DNA from: an uncultured delta proteobacterium
GTDB lineage: Bacteria > Desulfobacterota > Syntrophia > Syntrophales > Smithellaceae
NCBI GenBank assembly: GCA_903907985.1
Contig: CAIVQG010000045.1
Span: 1-64,000 of the forward strand
Direction of reading: 5' to 3'
DNA: 64,000 bases
The position numbers were made by a program, and so were the translations under genes. Under the pieces are notes generated by a model. That model was not told the DNA's origin and did not search any database. It saw nothing but the letters and a program-made list of their open reading frames with translations. This document shows positions 27,225 through 35,877 of this stretch, piece by piece. Numbering within the stretch: position 1 is the first letter of the stretch; each line of letters starts with the position of its first letter.

Positions 27225-29606
27225 TCATTTTCCTAGAACCAGCTCCACAATCTTCGGCACAATCTCCTTGGCCGATTTGCCTACTTCCAGCGTCGGTCCA
27301 ACGCAGGAGGGGCAGCCGTAAGCGCACGGACATTTTTCAATGAGGCTGCGCGCGGCAAAAAGCAGGTTGGAATGTTCGTGGTAAAGAAGTTCGGAAAACC
27401 CGATGCCCCCGGGATAGGAATCAAAGATAAAGATGGTCGGATCAAATTCATCAATTCTTACACCAGCCTTCGGATCCGCAATTTCCCTTTGTCCGTTCAC
27501 GAAAGTGGTAATGACACGTCCGGTTTTCCCCTGGCTGACAAACCACTCCCCGCTTTTATCGCCGAGCGAACGATCAATGTCGTGCTGATCCGCCATTAAA
27601 AACATCGCCGCCAGATGATGCAGGCTATAGGCCAGGCCGGCCAGCCCGTCAATTATTTCCGCCGGCGAAAAATCAAGTTTCTGTAAACGATCACGCGGAA
27701 TGGTGAACCAGTAGCTGGTTGTATGCATATCTTTTTCGGGCAGATTAACATCGCCGTACCCCAGATTCTCGGAAGTATAAAATTTAATTTTTTTATAGCC
27801 GACAACCTTGCGCACAACCTGAACTTCGCCATGTTCCACTATGGCGCCGGCGTCCTGATGATTATCAAACGAATCCATAACCCGGACATTGGTGTAGGTC
27901 ATGGCATCGGTATAGTAATCGGCATCAACTTTGCGCACGTAGGCTTTCTTGCCTTCGAGATCAAGCTTGTCCACATGATACTGCTCTGATGCCATCAAAT
28001 AAATCGCATTATCATGCAGAGCGGTGAATGCACTGTCCCAGTCCACTTCGGCAATCACCTTGTGACGGCCGGTGTCGGTCGTATCTACAACCACAACATT
28101 TTCGGGATTGATCGACCGCAGGCTTACTTCATCCGCCGGATAGCTTTCCGCCGCCCAGTGCCAGCGGTCATTGCTACGATGCAGGACTTCCTTTTCTTCC
28201 AGATAATGGAGAAACTCTTCCAGATTTTCACCGCCGAATTTCTCTCCCTTTTCAAAGGGCAATTCAAAGGCCGCACTTTTTATATGATGCAGCAGAATGA
28301 GTAAATTGTCGGGATTAATCCGGCAGTGTTCCGGCGACAGGGCAAAGAAGTAAGTGGGATTTTCCATAATGAACTGATCCAGCGGGTTGCTGCGGGCAAT
28401 TAATATGGCCAGACTTTGCCCGCTGCGGCGTCCGGCACGTCCTGCCTGCTGCCAGGTGCTGGCAATCGAGCCGGGATAACCCGCCATGATGCACGCTTCC
28501 AGATTGCCGATATCGATGCCTAATTCCAGAGCATTCGTGCTGACAACGCCCATGACTTCACGCTTCCGCAGGCCGCTTTCTATTTCACGGCGCAAGTTCG
28601 GCAAATAGCCTCCCCGGTAACCGGTGACAAAATGGTCGTCGTGAGGTTTGGTGCGCACAAATTTATCTTTTAAATATTTTGTCAGCACTTCGACATTCAG
28701 GCGGCTGGTGGCAAATACAATTGTTTGAATATCGTTGGCGATGAGATCGGAGGCAATTTTGCGGGCCGGTGTCATCGCGCTCTGCCGGATGCCTAGTTCG
28801 CGATTGACGAGCGGCGGGTTATAAAGAACAAATGTTTTCGCCCCGGTGGGCGCGCCGCTTTTGTCCAGTAGCGCCACTGTGCGTTCCAATATTTTTTCGG
28901 CATGTTCCCGGGGGTTAGCTACGGTTGCCGAGCAGCAGATAAAGACGGGATTAGCTCCGTAAAAACGGCAAATTCGCACCAGCCGGCGAATGACATTGGC
29001 AAAGTGGGAACCGAAGATACCGCGGTAAATATGCAGCTCATCAATAATGATGTATTTTAAATTGACAAAAAGTTTTTGCCATTTGGTGTGATGCGGCAGA
29101 ATGCCCGCATGCAGCATGTCGGGATTGGTAACGACAATATGCCCCTGCCGGCGGATGGCCTGGCGAGCTTCGTCCGGCGTGTCGCCGTCGTAGGTAAAAG
29201 TTTTAATGTCGGCCTGCAAATCGCTGATCAGAGAATGAACTTCATGCATCTGATCCTGGGCGAGAGCCTTGGTCGGAAAGAGATACAGGGCGCGGGTTTC
29301 CGGGTCATCAAGAATGCTTTGCAATACCGGCAGATTATAGCAAAGCGTCTTGCCGCTGGCGGTTGGCGTTACCAGCACGACATCCTGCCCGTTACGAATA
29401 AAACGAACGGCCTGGGCCTGATGCTTATAGAGTTTTTCATGGCCTCGTTTTTCTAATACAGATCGGAGATGAGGATTGACCCACACGGGATAATCCTCCC
29501 ACTCGCCTGCTTTGGCCGGAATTTCGACAATGGCCGTAGCATTAGAATTAAAGCTTTTGTTTTTCTTTAAACGGACAACCCATTCGTTCAAGGTCAGCTT
29601 AGGCAT
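27225..29606 (-). CDS. mrfA: DEAD/DEAH-box helicase with C-terminal DUF1998 (MrfA/YprA-like)
   Basis: A large superfamily 2 helicase (793 residues from the ATG at 29606). Motif I is TPTASGKT, motif II DELH, motif III CSATVAN, and motif VI QQAGRAGRRSGQS. The C-terminal DUF1998 region ends with a four-cysteine cluster, CPCAYGCPSC, that probably binds metal. This layout is diagnostic of MrfA (YprA). The ATG is preferred over an upstream TTG at 29663 because AAAGGG lies 10 nt before it. It is followed by the exonuclease partner, so the pair forms an mrfAB operon. Confidence 0.9.
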   Translation of the reverse strand: MPKLTLNEWVVRLKKNKSFNSNATAIVEIPAKAGEWEDYPVWVNPHLRSVLEKRGHEKLYKHQAQAVRFIRNGQDVVLVTPTASGKTLCYNLPVLQSILDDPETRALYLFPTKALAQDQMHEVHSLISDLQADIKTFTYDGDTPDEARQAIRRQGHIVVTNPDMLHAGILPHHTKWQKLFVNLKYIIIDELHIYRGIFGSHFANVIRRLVRICRFYGANPVFICCSATVANPREHAEKILERTVALLDKSGAPTGAKTFVLYNPPLVNRELGIRQSAMTPARKIASDLIANDIQTIVFATSRLNVEVLTKYLKDKFVRTKPHDDHFVTGYRGGYLPNLRREIESGLRKREVMGVVSTNALELGIDIGNLEACIMAGYPGSIASTWQQAGRAGRRSGQSLAILIARSNPLDQFIMENPTYFFALSPEHCRINPDNLLILLHHIKSAAFELPFEKGEKFGGENLEEFLHYLEEKEVLHRSNDRWHWAAESYPADEVSLRSINPENVVVVDTTDTGRHKVIAEVDWDSAFTALHDNAIYLMASEQYHVDKLDLEGKKAYVRKVDADYYTDAMTYTNVRVMDSFDNHQDAGAIVEHGEVQVVRKVVGYKKIKFYTSENLGYGDVNLPEKDMHTTSYWFTIPRDRLQKLDFSPAEIIDGLAGLAYSLHHLAAMFLMADQHDIDRSLGDKSGEWFVSQGKTGRVITTFVNGQREIADPKAGVRIDEFDPTIFIFDSYPGGIGFSELLYHEHSNLLFAARSLIEKCPCAYGCPSCVGPTLEVGKSAKEIVPKIVELVLGK

Positions 29607-29810
29607 ATCTTTTTTACCCTTTGTTTTGGTATTGCATCTATGATAAAAAGAGAAATATCTCAACAGGTAATTCCAGATGGTAATTGCAATAATTAAATTA
29701 ACAAGTTACATTTATTGGTATATCGGGAATGGGAATTTTGAGGGTTTAACTGTAGTTTTTCAGGCAGATGAGCTGTACCAATCTGTAGAGATTTATGGTA
29801 ACTGTTAATC

Positions 29811-29999
29811 ATGTCTACAATTAAAAAAATTGTCCGGAAAAGTAATCTTCACGATCCGCAATCTGTCAAGGAAGACCTTGCCTATTGGCTTGGCCGTCCT
29901 GCGGCAGAACGCGTTGCCGCCGTTGACTACTTAAGGAAACAGCATTATGGAAGTACAGAAAGACTTCAAAGAGTTGCTAGAGTTATTCAACGGGCATAA
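29811..29999 (+). CDS. Small basic protein paired with a nucleotidyltransferase (putative antitoxin-like partner)
   Basis: A 62-residue basic protein with IKKIVRKSNLHDP, then DLAYWLGRPAAERVAAVDYLRKQHYGS. It has no signal or membrane segment. Small proteins with this YWLxRPxxERxxAVxxLRxQxxG pattern often occur directly before genes like the next one. The 3' end overlaps the next gene by 53 bp in another frame, which implies coupling. It resembles a two-gene toxin-antitoxin or defence module, but neither role is shown by sequence. Confidence 0.65.
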   Translation: MSTIKKIVRKSNLHDPQSVKEDLAYWLGRPAAERVAAVDYLRKQHYGSTERLQRVARVIQRA

Positions 30000-30393
30000 A
30001 GTGGAATACATGATTGTCGGAGCTTATTCTCTGGCCTTTCATGGTGTTCCGCGTTTTACGGGTGATATTGATATTTTTGTGCGACCATCTTCCGGAAACG
30101 CCCAAAGAATCTTATCCGCGCTTGCTGATTTCGGTTTTGGTTCTCTGAATCTTACCGTCGATGACTTTCAAAAACCTGATTCCGTAGTTCAACTGGGCGC
30201 GCCACCAGTCCGTATCGACATTATTACATCAATAACAGGAGTTACTTGGGAAGAAGCGAATGGGGGAAAGCAAGCTGGGTTATACGGTGATGTTCCCGTT
30301 TTCTTTTTAGGCAGGGAACAATATATTGCCAACAAACGTGCAACCGGCCGGAAAAAAGACCTGGCAGACCTTGAGGCGCTCGGCGAGGAGTGA
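29947..30393 (+). CDS. Nucleotidyltransferase-fold protein (AbiEii/MNT-like)
   Basis: A 148-residue single-domain protein. GAYSLAFHGVPRFTGDIDIFVRPS contains the GxS-like turn and the DxD metal pair of the Pol-beta nucleotidyltransferase superfamily. A third acidic residue follows in VRIDIIT. The C-terminal FLGREQYIANKRATGRKKDLADLEAL is shared with AbiEii-related proteins. Such proteins can adenylylate or nucleotidylate RNA or a partner. Together with the overlapping small gene it may be a toxin-antitoxin type pair. Confidence 0.8.
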   Translation: MEVQKDFKELLELFNGHKVEYMIVGAYSLAFHGVPRFTGDIDIFVRPSSGNAQRILSALADFGFGSLNLTVDDFQKPDSVVQLGAPPVRIDIITSITGVTWEEANGGKQAGLYGDVPVFFLGREQYIANKRATGRKKDLADLEALGEE

Positions 30394-30471
30394 ACTCAAA
30401 CGCTGTGCGATATTTTTAATTAATTCCATTATTAGCCTGTAAGCGCGACTTGCTATGAGAACAGGAGGCAT

Positions 30472-31590
30472 ATGCTGACGAAACAAGACATAATCGCGGA
30501 AGCCCGGCGGTTGAAATTTGCCGATATTGGTTTTACCAATGCCGAACCCTTTACCTCGCAAAAGGAATATCTGCTGGATCATATGACGGAGTATGGCTGG
30601 ACTCAAAAAGCAGGTTTCAGCCTTCTTGACGGAACGGATCCGCAAAACATTCTTCCTGGGGCAAAATCCATCATCGTATTGCTGGAATCTTATTTTGCCG
30701 AAGCTTTCCCTCACCAGATGGAAGGTAACTTCGGCCGCTGCTATCTAGATGACGACCGCGTTACCAAAGATGGTCTGGCGCTGAAGGTTAAAGCCTTCCG
30801 GCAATTCCTCAAAGCCAATTCTATTGACTCCAAGGTGCCATTCAACCTGCCGCACCGGTTGGCGGCCGCCAGAGCAGGGTTGGGAACTTTTGGCAAGAAC
30901 AGCCTTTTTTATGCGCGACGCGTGGCCCGGGCCAGTTCCTGGATAATTCCTGTCACTATTGTCATTGATTCTGAATTTCCTCCCGATGAGCCGACTGTCG
31001 CCATTGGCTGTCCTGAGTGGTGCCGTAATGCCTGTGTGGCGGCATGTCCAACGGGTGCCCTCAAGGGAGGCGGGAAAATTGATCCGCGCCGCTGCATCTC
31101 CTATTTAACATATTATGGTGAAGGTCTCACACCTAGAGAACTTCGGGAGCCAATGGGTATGTATGTTTACGGCTGTGACCGTTGCCAGAATGTTTGTCCG
31201 CGCAATCTTCCCTGGATGTCGGAAGCAAAGATCATGAACAGCCGGGTGGCGGCAAAGGCCGCCGACTTTGAACTGGCCTGCCTGTTGCACATGGACAAAC
31301 CATATTTCACCCAGAAGATATGGCCGCATATGTTCTATATGTCTGCCGACGATCTCTGGCGCTGGAAAATGAACGCGGCGCGCGCTATGGGCAACAGCCT
31401 CAATCCCGCTTACACAGCCGACCTTATCCGGGCATTTAAAGAAAATTCTGATGAGCGCGTCCAGAGTATGATCGCCTGGGCACTGAGCCGTATCGGTGGC
31501 CAAGAGGCCAAAGAGGCTCTGAACCAATTTCAGAAGGGCAGCAAGGGGATAGTAAGGGATGAAATTGAACAGGCATTTGCCGAATTGTAA
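30472..31590 (+). CDS. queG: Epoxyqueuosine reductase family iron-sulfur protein (QueG-like)
   Basis: The 372-residue length matches QueG. The N-terminal cobalamin-binding-like domain opens with FADIGFTNAEPF, then AARAGLGTFGKNSL. Two 4Fe-4S motifs follow: C180, C184, C188 and C192 in CPEWCRNACVAACPTGA, and C235, C238 and C242 in YGCDRCQNVCP. A HEAT-like tail completes it. QueG reduces epoxyqueuosine to queuosine in tRNA. The first cluster has CxxxC spacing instead of the usual CxxC, so this may be a divergent paralogue rather than true QueG. AGGAGG precedes the ATG closely. Confidence 0.72.
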   Translation: MLTKQDIIAEARRLKFADIGFTNAEPFTSQKEYLLDHMTEYGWTQKAGFSLLDGTDPQNILPGAKSIIVLLESYFAEAFPHQMEGNFGRCYLDDDRVTKDGLALKVKAFRQFLKANSIDSKVPFNLPHRLAAARAGLGTFGKNSLFYARRVARASSWIIPVTIVIDSEFPPDEPTVAIGCPEWCRNACVAACPTGALKGGGKIDPRRCISYLTYYGEGLTPRELREPMGMYVYGCDRCQNVCPRNLPWMSEAKIMNSRVAAKAADFELACLLHMDKPYFTQKIWPHMFYMSADDLWRWKMNAARAMGNSLNPAYTADLIRAFKENSDERVQSMIAWALSRIGGQEAKEALNQFQKGSKGIVRDEIEQAFAEL

Positions 31591-31732
31591 TTTCTTCTTG
31601 AAGACTATTTCTCAATCAAAAATGATATCAATGCGGCAATAAATATTGACAATATTACTCAGTTGTTCAGTGGCAATGACCATACATCAGATTATCAAAG
31701 CTTAAGCACACTAAAGGGAATATTTCAAGACG

Positions 31733-32296
31733 ATGAATATTAAAGATAATGAAGCCCACGGCAGACGCCATGAAATGGTTTACCCCTTTAAAAGACAAAC
31801 CTATGGCTATGATTGCGGCGCATCCTGCATGGAAACAGTGTTGACGCATTTCGGATATGATGTGCGGGAAGATCATATAATAAGAATTGCCGGAACTGAT
31901 AAAAACGGGACATCCATCGAAGGGTTAATGAAAGTTGCCAAAAAATTCGCCCTCAAATACAAAACACGCGAAAACATGACCATTGATGATCTGAAAAAAT
32001 GTATAAACCGCCGACGTCCCTGCATAACTCCGATTCAGGCATGGTGCAGTCGCGCAAAGAAAAATTGGGAAGATGATTGGTCCTGTGGCCATTATGTTGT
32101 CCCCATCGGTTACGATAAAAAAAATATTTATTTCGAAGACCCGGCATCGGATCACCGAACTTTTCTTTCATACGAGGAAATGGACAGAAGATGGCATGAC
32201 AAAGATGTCGCAGGCAATAAACTGATCCACTTCGGTATCATGTTTTACGGCAAACCAGAAAGATTTGATGATGATGAAATGATCCACATGGGTTGA
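31733..32296 (+). CDS. C39-like cysteine peptidase domain protein
   Basis: A 187-residue stand-alone C39-like domain. The nucleophile Cys28 is in GYDCGASCMETVL, the His is in CGHYVVPIGYD and the Asp in IYFEDPASDH. No transporter or signal segment is present, so it is cytoplasmic and not a bacteriocin exporter. Stand-alone proteins of this kind are poorly understood. AGACG before the ATG is a weak ribosome site; a later Met15 is possible. Confidence 0.82.
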   Translation: MNIKDNEAHGRRHEMVYPFKRQTYGYDCGASCMETVLTHFGYDVREDHIIRIAGTDKNGTSIEGLMKVAKKFALKYKTRENMTIDDLKKCINRRRPCITPIQAWCSRAKKNWEDDWSCGHYVVPIGYDKKNIYFEDPASDHRTFLSYEEMDRRWHDKDVAGNKLIHFGIMFYGKPERFDDDEMIHMG

Positions 32297-32393
32297 CACC
32301 CATTCGCATTTATTTGTTGTCATTAGCAATATTTGACTTCGTAAATAACATTTCGGCACTTTTTACGAGTGCAGGAGCAAGTTGAAGCCTATT

Positions 32394-33179
32394 TTATGCC
32401 TGCCCTAGATGGATAAACGTATCTACAATCTCCACAATTGTTTTGATTCTTTTTTCCAGGTTGCCGCTGGTGGGTGTTTCGGTAACGATACTGTGCGGTA
32501 CTCCGTTTTCAAACATGAAATCTTCAAAAGAACTGTCGTGAAAATTGAAGATAATGCCGTCTTTTGCCGTGCCTCCGTACTGCATCGTTGTTCCGTCGTC
32601 GGCAGAGCCGAATTCTTTCGCGCCTACTTTCAGAAGTTCCTGTGCGACGGATGAAGGCCTGTCACCTTCCTCAAAAGCGTAAATATAAAACATTTCTTTT
32701 TCCGGTGCTTCGTGCAGGGAAATAAATCCATCTTTCCCGAGAGACAAAAGAAGTTCGCTATGACGGATTAAAATCTTCCCCTCATCAGAAGGCAATAAAT
32801 TCATCTCCGGATGGCAAAAACCCTGATTGGATATTTTGCTATCTTTGCCATAGCGTCTGTTTTCCTTCAAAGCAAGTGGGCTCATGATCGGCAGGAAAGA
32901 AACATTTTCAAATCTCGAACCGTACTGCAAGTAATTAATGAGACCCCAGACACCGGCATATTCATTGCCGTGGAATCCCGCCGCCACCAGTATTTTTTTT
33001 ACTGTACTTGTTGTTTGTGGTGTCAACAGCATGATGGGATAGGAATCAATCATTCCCAATTCCTGATAAGCGAGACCGCGCAGGGCAGCAAGTTTTTTAA
33101 CCATGGAAATGGCAAGTTCAATATCGTTGGGATTGTCGGGAACAAAAATATTTTTAATCATAGTCATCTTTTTTGCCAA
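32394..33179 (-). CDS. M14-like zinc carboxypeptidase/aspartoacylase family hydrolase
   Basis: A 261-residue hydrolase. The metal motif HxxE is in AAGFHGNEYAG, and FISLHEAPEKEMFYIY may supply a further His. The C-terminal SIVTETPTSG has the Glu expected of the catalytic base. The length is close to succinylglutamate desuccinylase/M14-type amidohydrolases. No signal peptide is seen. It lies 26 bp downstream of the alcohol dehydrogenase gene, so they may be co-transcribed. The substrate is unknown. Confidence 0.75.
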   Translation of the reverse strand: MAKKMTMIKNIFVPDNPNDIELAISMVKKLAALRGLAYQELGMIDSYPIMLLTPQTTSTVKKILVAAGFHGNEYAGVWGLINYLQYGSRFENVSFLPIMSPLALKENRRYGKDSKISNQGFCHPEMNLLPSDEGKILIRHSELLLSLGKDGFISLHEAPEKEMFYIYAFEEGDRPSSVAQELLKVGAKEFGSADDGTTMQYGGTAKDGIIFNFHDSSFEDFMFENGVPHSIVTETPTSGNLEKRIKTIVEIVDTFIHLGQA

Positions 33180-33205
33180 AACAATTCATTTTATTGTTTA
33201 GCCTC

Positions 33206-34441
33206 TTATGTCTGGATAGATCTGATAACCGCCATGCACTCCTCTTTGTTCATGATTTTCGGAACGGGATATGTTGGGTTGCATTCAGACAAGGCACGTT
33301 CTGCGATTGTCGGGATGTCTTCATTCTTGATGCAATCGAACTTATTCGGAATGTTCATTCTGCCGTTAAGGGCTTTAATTGCGTCGATAAAAGATCCGGC
33401 CTTTTGAGGCTGGCTCATGCCGGGCAGGGAAACACCGGCAACATCCGCAAGTTTAGCAAGAGGCTTATGCGCTGCTTCGCCGTACCATTCAAGGACATAA
33501 GGCAAAATAACTGACATGGCCAGACCATGAGGAACACCGTACATACCACCGAGATTATGGCCGATACCATGAACATAACCAACGCCGCCACGCGTGAATG
33601 AATATCCGGCATAATGTGAAGCAAGCAGCATTTTTCCGCGTGCGTCGATATCTTTACCGTTGTTATAAGCTTTTTCAATATTTTTGAAAATTATCTCCAC
33701 TGCCAGAACAGCTTTTTTACGGGTATCTTCATTGTTATAGAATTTACCAATATAGGACTCCACAGCATGCGCCAAAGCATCGAGACCTGTCGTTGATGTA
33801 ATGTGAGGCGGAAGACCGACAGTAAGTAAAGGATCAAGAACCGCGTATTGTGGACGAATAACGGGGTCGGTAATCGGATATTTCTCATGAGTTTGAGGGT
33901 CCGATACAACGGCTGCTATTGTGGTTTCGGAACCTGTACCTGCTGTGGTCGGGACTGCGAAAAGAGTCGGAGGTAAAAGAGATCCCATTTTAACAGCGGG
34001 AAGTATTACCTTAAACAAACCTCTCATTTGAGTAACCGAACGATTCGGCCGCGCAACTCTTGCTCCTGTAACTTTTGCGCAGTCCATCGGTGAACCGCCG
34101 CCGAATGCTATGATAGCTTGACAATTATTTGCATTATAGATTTTCAGTGCTGCTTCGATGTTGTCTATTGTAGGATTGGGTTGTACCTGATCATAGAGGT
34201 AATACTTGATGCCTGCTGAATTTAGAGTCTCAAAGAGAGAATCGAGCAGGTGAATACCCATGAGGCCGGGGTCGGTAACTACCAGAACGCTTGTTATGCC
34301 TTGCTCTTTGATAACCGCAGGAAGTTTATTTATGCTATCCGTGCCGTCGATGATTATGGGTTCAATCCAGGGAATGCATTTCATGGCTAAACCCATAATG
34401 AACTGATAAGTACGATAATACGCTTTCTTCAATGCCCACAT
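33206..34441 (-). CDS. Iron-containing alcohol dehydrogenase (group III)
   Basis: A complete 411-residue enzyme. The NAD-binding motif is AFGGGSPMDCAK, and VPTTAGTGSETT is characteristic. Metal ligands lie in GLDALAHAVES and in HGIGHNLGGMYGVPHGLAMSVILP. Such enzymes interconvert short alcohols and aldehydes with NAD(H), often in fermentative anaerobes. It is first in a leftward pair with the M14-like hydrolase. A large gap without genes precedes it. Confidence 0.93.
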   Translation of the reverse strand: MWALKKAYYRTYQFIMGLAMKCIPWIEPIIIDGTDSINKLPAVIKEQGITSVLVVTDPGLMGIHLLDSLFETLNSAGIKYYLYDQVQPNPTIDNIEAALKIYNANNCQAIIAFGGGSPMDCAKVTGARVARPNRSVTQMRGLFKVILPAVKMGSLLPPTLFAVPTTAGTGSETTIAAVVSDPQTHEKYPITDPVIRPQYAVLDPLLTVGLPPHITSTTGLDALAHAVESYIGKFYNNEDTRKKAVLAVEIIFKNIEKAYNNGKDIDARGKMLLASHYAGYSFTRGGVGYVHGIGHNLGGMYGVPHGLAMSVILPYVLEWYGEAAHKPLAKLADVAGVSLPGMSQPQKAGSFIDAIKALNGRMNIPNKFDCIKNEDIPTIAERALSECNPTYPVPKIMNKEECMAVIRSIQT

Positions 34442-34948
34442 GCTGATTGCCTCGGGTTTTATTTTTTTCTGTCGACTCTTACGTAGTGTAGCGTTTACAC
34501 CTATTGCCCAACTTTCTGTCCGTCTGCTTATATATGTGTCATCTCTCGGGTTTCACATAAAGGAAAAACGTCGATCTTGTCTTCCCATCAGTTTGATCAG
34601 AACTTCCTTTTTGCGTACGGCAGTATAGGGAACGCGTTCTCGTGTGTCAAGGATATCTTGGCCATAAACTGTGGGATGCTGATCGTGTTTATTATGAAGG
34701 TTAGTATTGAATATTCTTCAGGCTGGTTCAATCGTCCTTCGATTGAACCGTAATAATAATTAGTGGCTGCGGAGCAATCTGCTATAAGTCATTAAATCAA
34801 AACACAAACCTCAATATTTCTTCTTGACAGTCAGCCCTTTTAATGGTTCACAGGAGGCGAAAATCAGGCACTGTTGGTTATTCTGGCAATCGGAAGTTTT
34901 GCCTTCATTTATAGAACCTAATTAAAGCATGTATGGAAAGGAGCAGTA
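34442..34948. other. Gene-free stretch with a perfect hairpin
   Basis: No convincing gene is seen. GGTTCAATCG (34725-34734) pairs with CGATTGAACC (34740-34749) across a 5-nt loop, followed by an AT-rich run. A TTGACA lies at 34825-34830 upstream of the next gene, without a good -10. Confidence 0.5.
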
Positions 34949-35506
34949 ATGAACAAGGAAGATTTTATTCTTTTTAGCGGAGGCGCTCAGGGAGCTGAAG
35001 CGGAATTTGGAGCGAACGCGGAGAGATTGGGAATTGAAGAAATAAACTTTACTTTTGAGGGACACACAATAATGCGCAAAAGAGGGTTGCGTGTCTTGAA
35101 TCACGAGGAATTGAAAAATGGCGATGTTTCCCTGGAGTACATTTCTAAACTGATGAATCGCCGTTACACGGATAATGTCACATTCCGTAAAATTATCCAG
35201 ACTATCTGGTATCAGATCAACAGCGGCCAGGAAGTTTTTGTTATCGGCGAAGTTCTGGCAGACAATACCGTGAAGGGTGGTACCGGATGGGGCGCGGAAT
35301 TCAGCAAGATCTGCAACAAGCCGTTGCACGCTTTCGATCAAAAACGCAATTGTTGGTTTTCCTGGAATAAAATGGAATGGATAGAGCGCAAAAAGGGCGA
35401 CGAACCGGTAATCAGCCGGAGTCATTTTACCGGAGGCGGAACACGCATCCTGGAAGAAAACGGCAAACAGGCAATTAAAGAATTATTCGACAGATCGTTC
35501 AAATAA
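34949..35506 (+). CDS. SLOG/YspA-like Rossmann protein of unknown function
   Basis: The 185-residue protein begins ILFSGGAQGAEAEFGANAERLG, a glycine-rich nucleotide-binding loop like those of SLOG/DprA-related proteins. Later motifs are FVIGEVLADNTVKGGTGWGAEF and KPLHAFDQKRNCWFSWN. Related proteins occur in bacteria and phages, and many SLOG proteins bind nucleotide signals. GAAAGGAGCAG precedes the ATG. It stands alone between two intergenic regions and is followed by a repeat and a terminator. The fold is inferred from motif only and the function is not known. Confidence 0.65.
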   Translation: MNKEDFILFSGGAQGAEAEFGANAERLGIEEINFTFEGHTIMRKRGLRVLNHEELKNGDVSLEYISKLMNRRYTDNVTFRKIIQTIWYQINSGQEVFVIGEVLADNTVKGGTGWGAEFSKICNKPLHAFDQKRNCWFSWNKMEWIERKKGDEPVISRSHFTGGGTRILEENGKQAIKELFDRSFK

Positions 35507-35509
35507 ATG

Positions 35510-35625
35510 ACACTCGCTGAAAACAAGCGTAGTGCAGGTTGAAGCGTAAGTGGAATTTATCCCGAAAGTGTAACCCAGCGAATGTTGGGCGGAGCCCAGC
35601 GGGCTGTGCTATTCGGGATCCATGT
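35510..35625. repeat. Dispersed hairpin repeat, copy A
   Basis: A 115-bp element begins CTCGCTGAAAACAAGCGTAG and contains a hairpin bounded by ATCCCGAAAG and CTATTCGGGAT, with an inner CCAGCGAATGTTGGGCGG. About 55 bp of its left part recurs inverted at 60597-60650. Confidence 0.7.
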
Positions 35626-35676
35626 GTTAATTTACCATCCCCTCGGGGCGAATAGATTCTCCCTGGACAAACATAA

Positions 35677-35717
35677 GGCGGTTGAAAAAATAATCTTCAA
35701 CCGCCCTTTATTCTTTT
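35677..35717 (+). terminator. Rho-independent terminator after the SLOG-like gene
   Basis: GGCGGTTGAA (35677-35686) pairs perfectly with TTCAACCGCC (35696-35705), followed by CTTTATTCTTTT on the plus strand. Confidence 0.85.
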
Positions 35718-35877
35718 ATTTGTCCTGACCCATACTTGGCTCGCCAGTCAGTGTCCAATTCAGTCATATCTCGGTAACCGCTTCACTTACTTATCTGCAA
35801 AGTGAGCCAATCTCCAACCTTGATGATTACGGAAAGAAAGTAAGACCTTTTGACCCCTTTCTCTTTATTCAAACCAA

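Noticed and set aside
29606-29663. Upstream TTG start for the helicase gene
   Set aside because: It has no ribosome site, whereas AAAGGG precedes the ATG at 29606 and the family begins there.
34721-34749. tRNA T-arm-like sequence
   Set aside because: The hairpin is a simple inverted repeat; no acceptor, D or anticodon arm is present.
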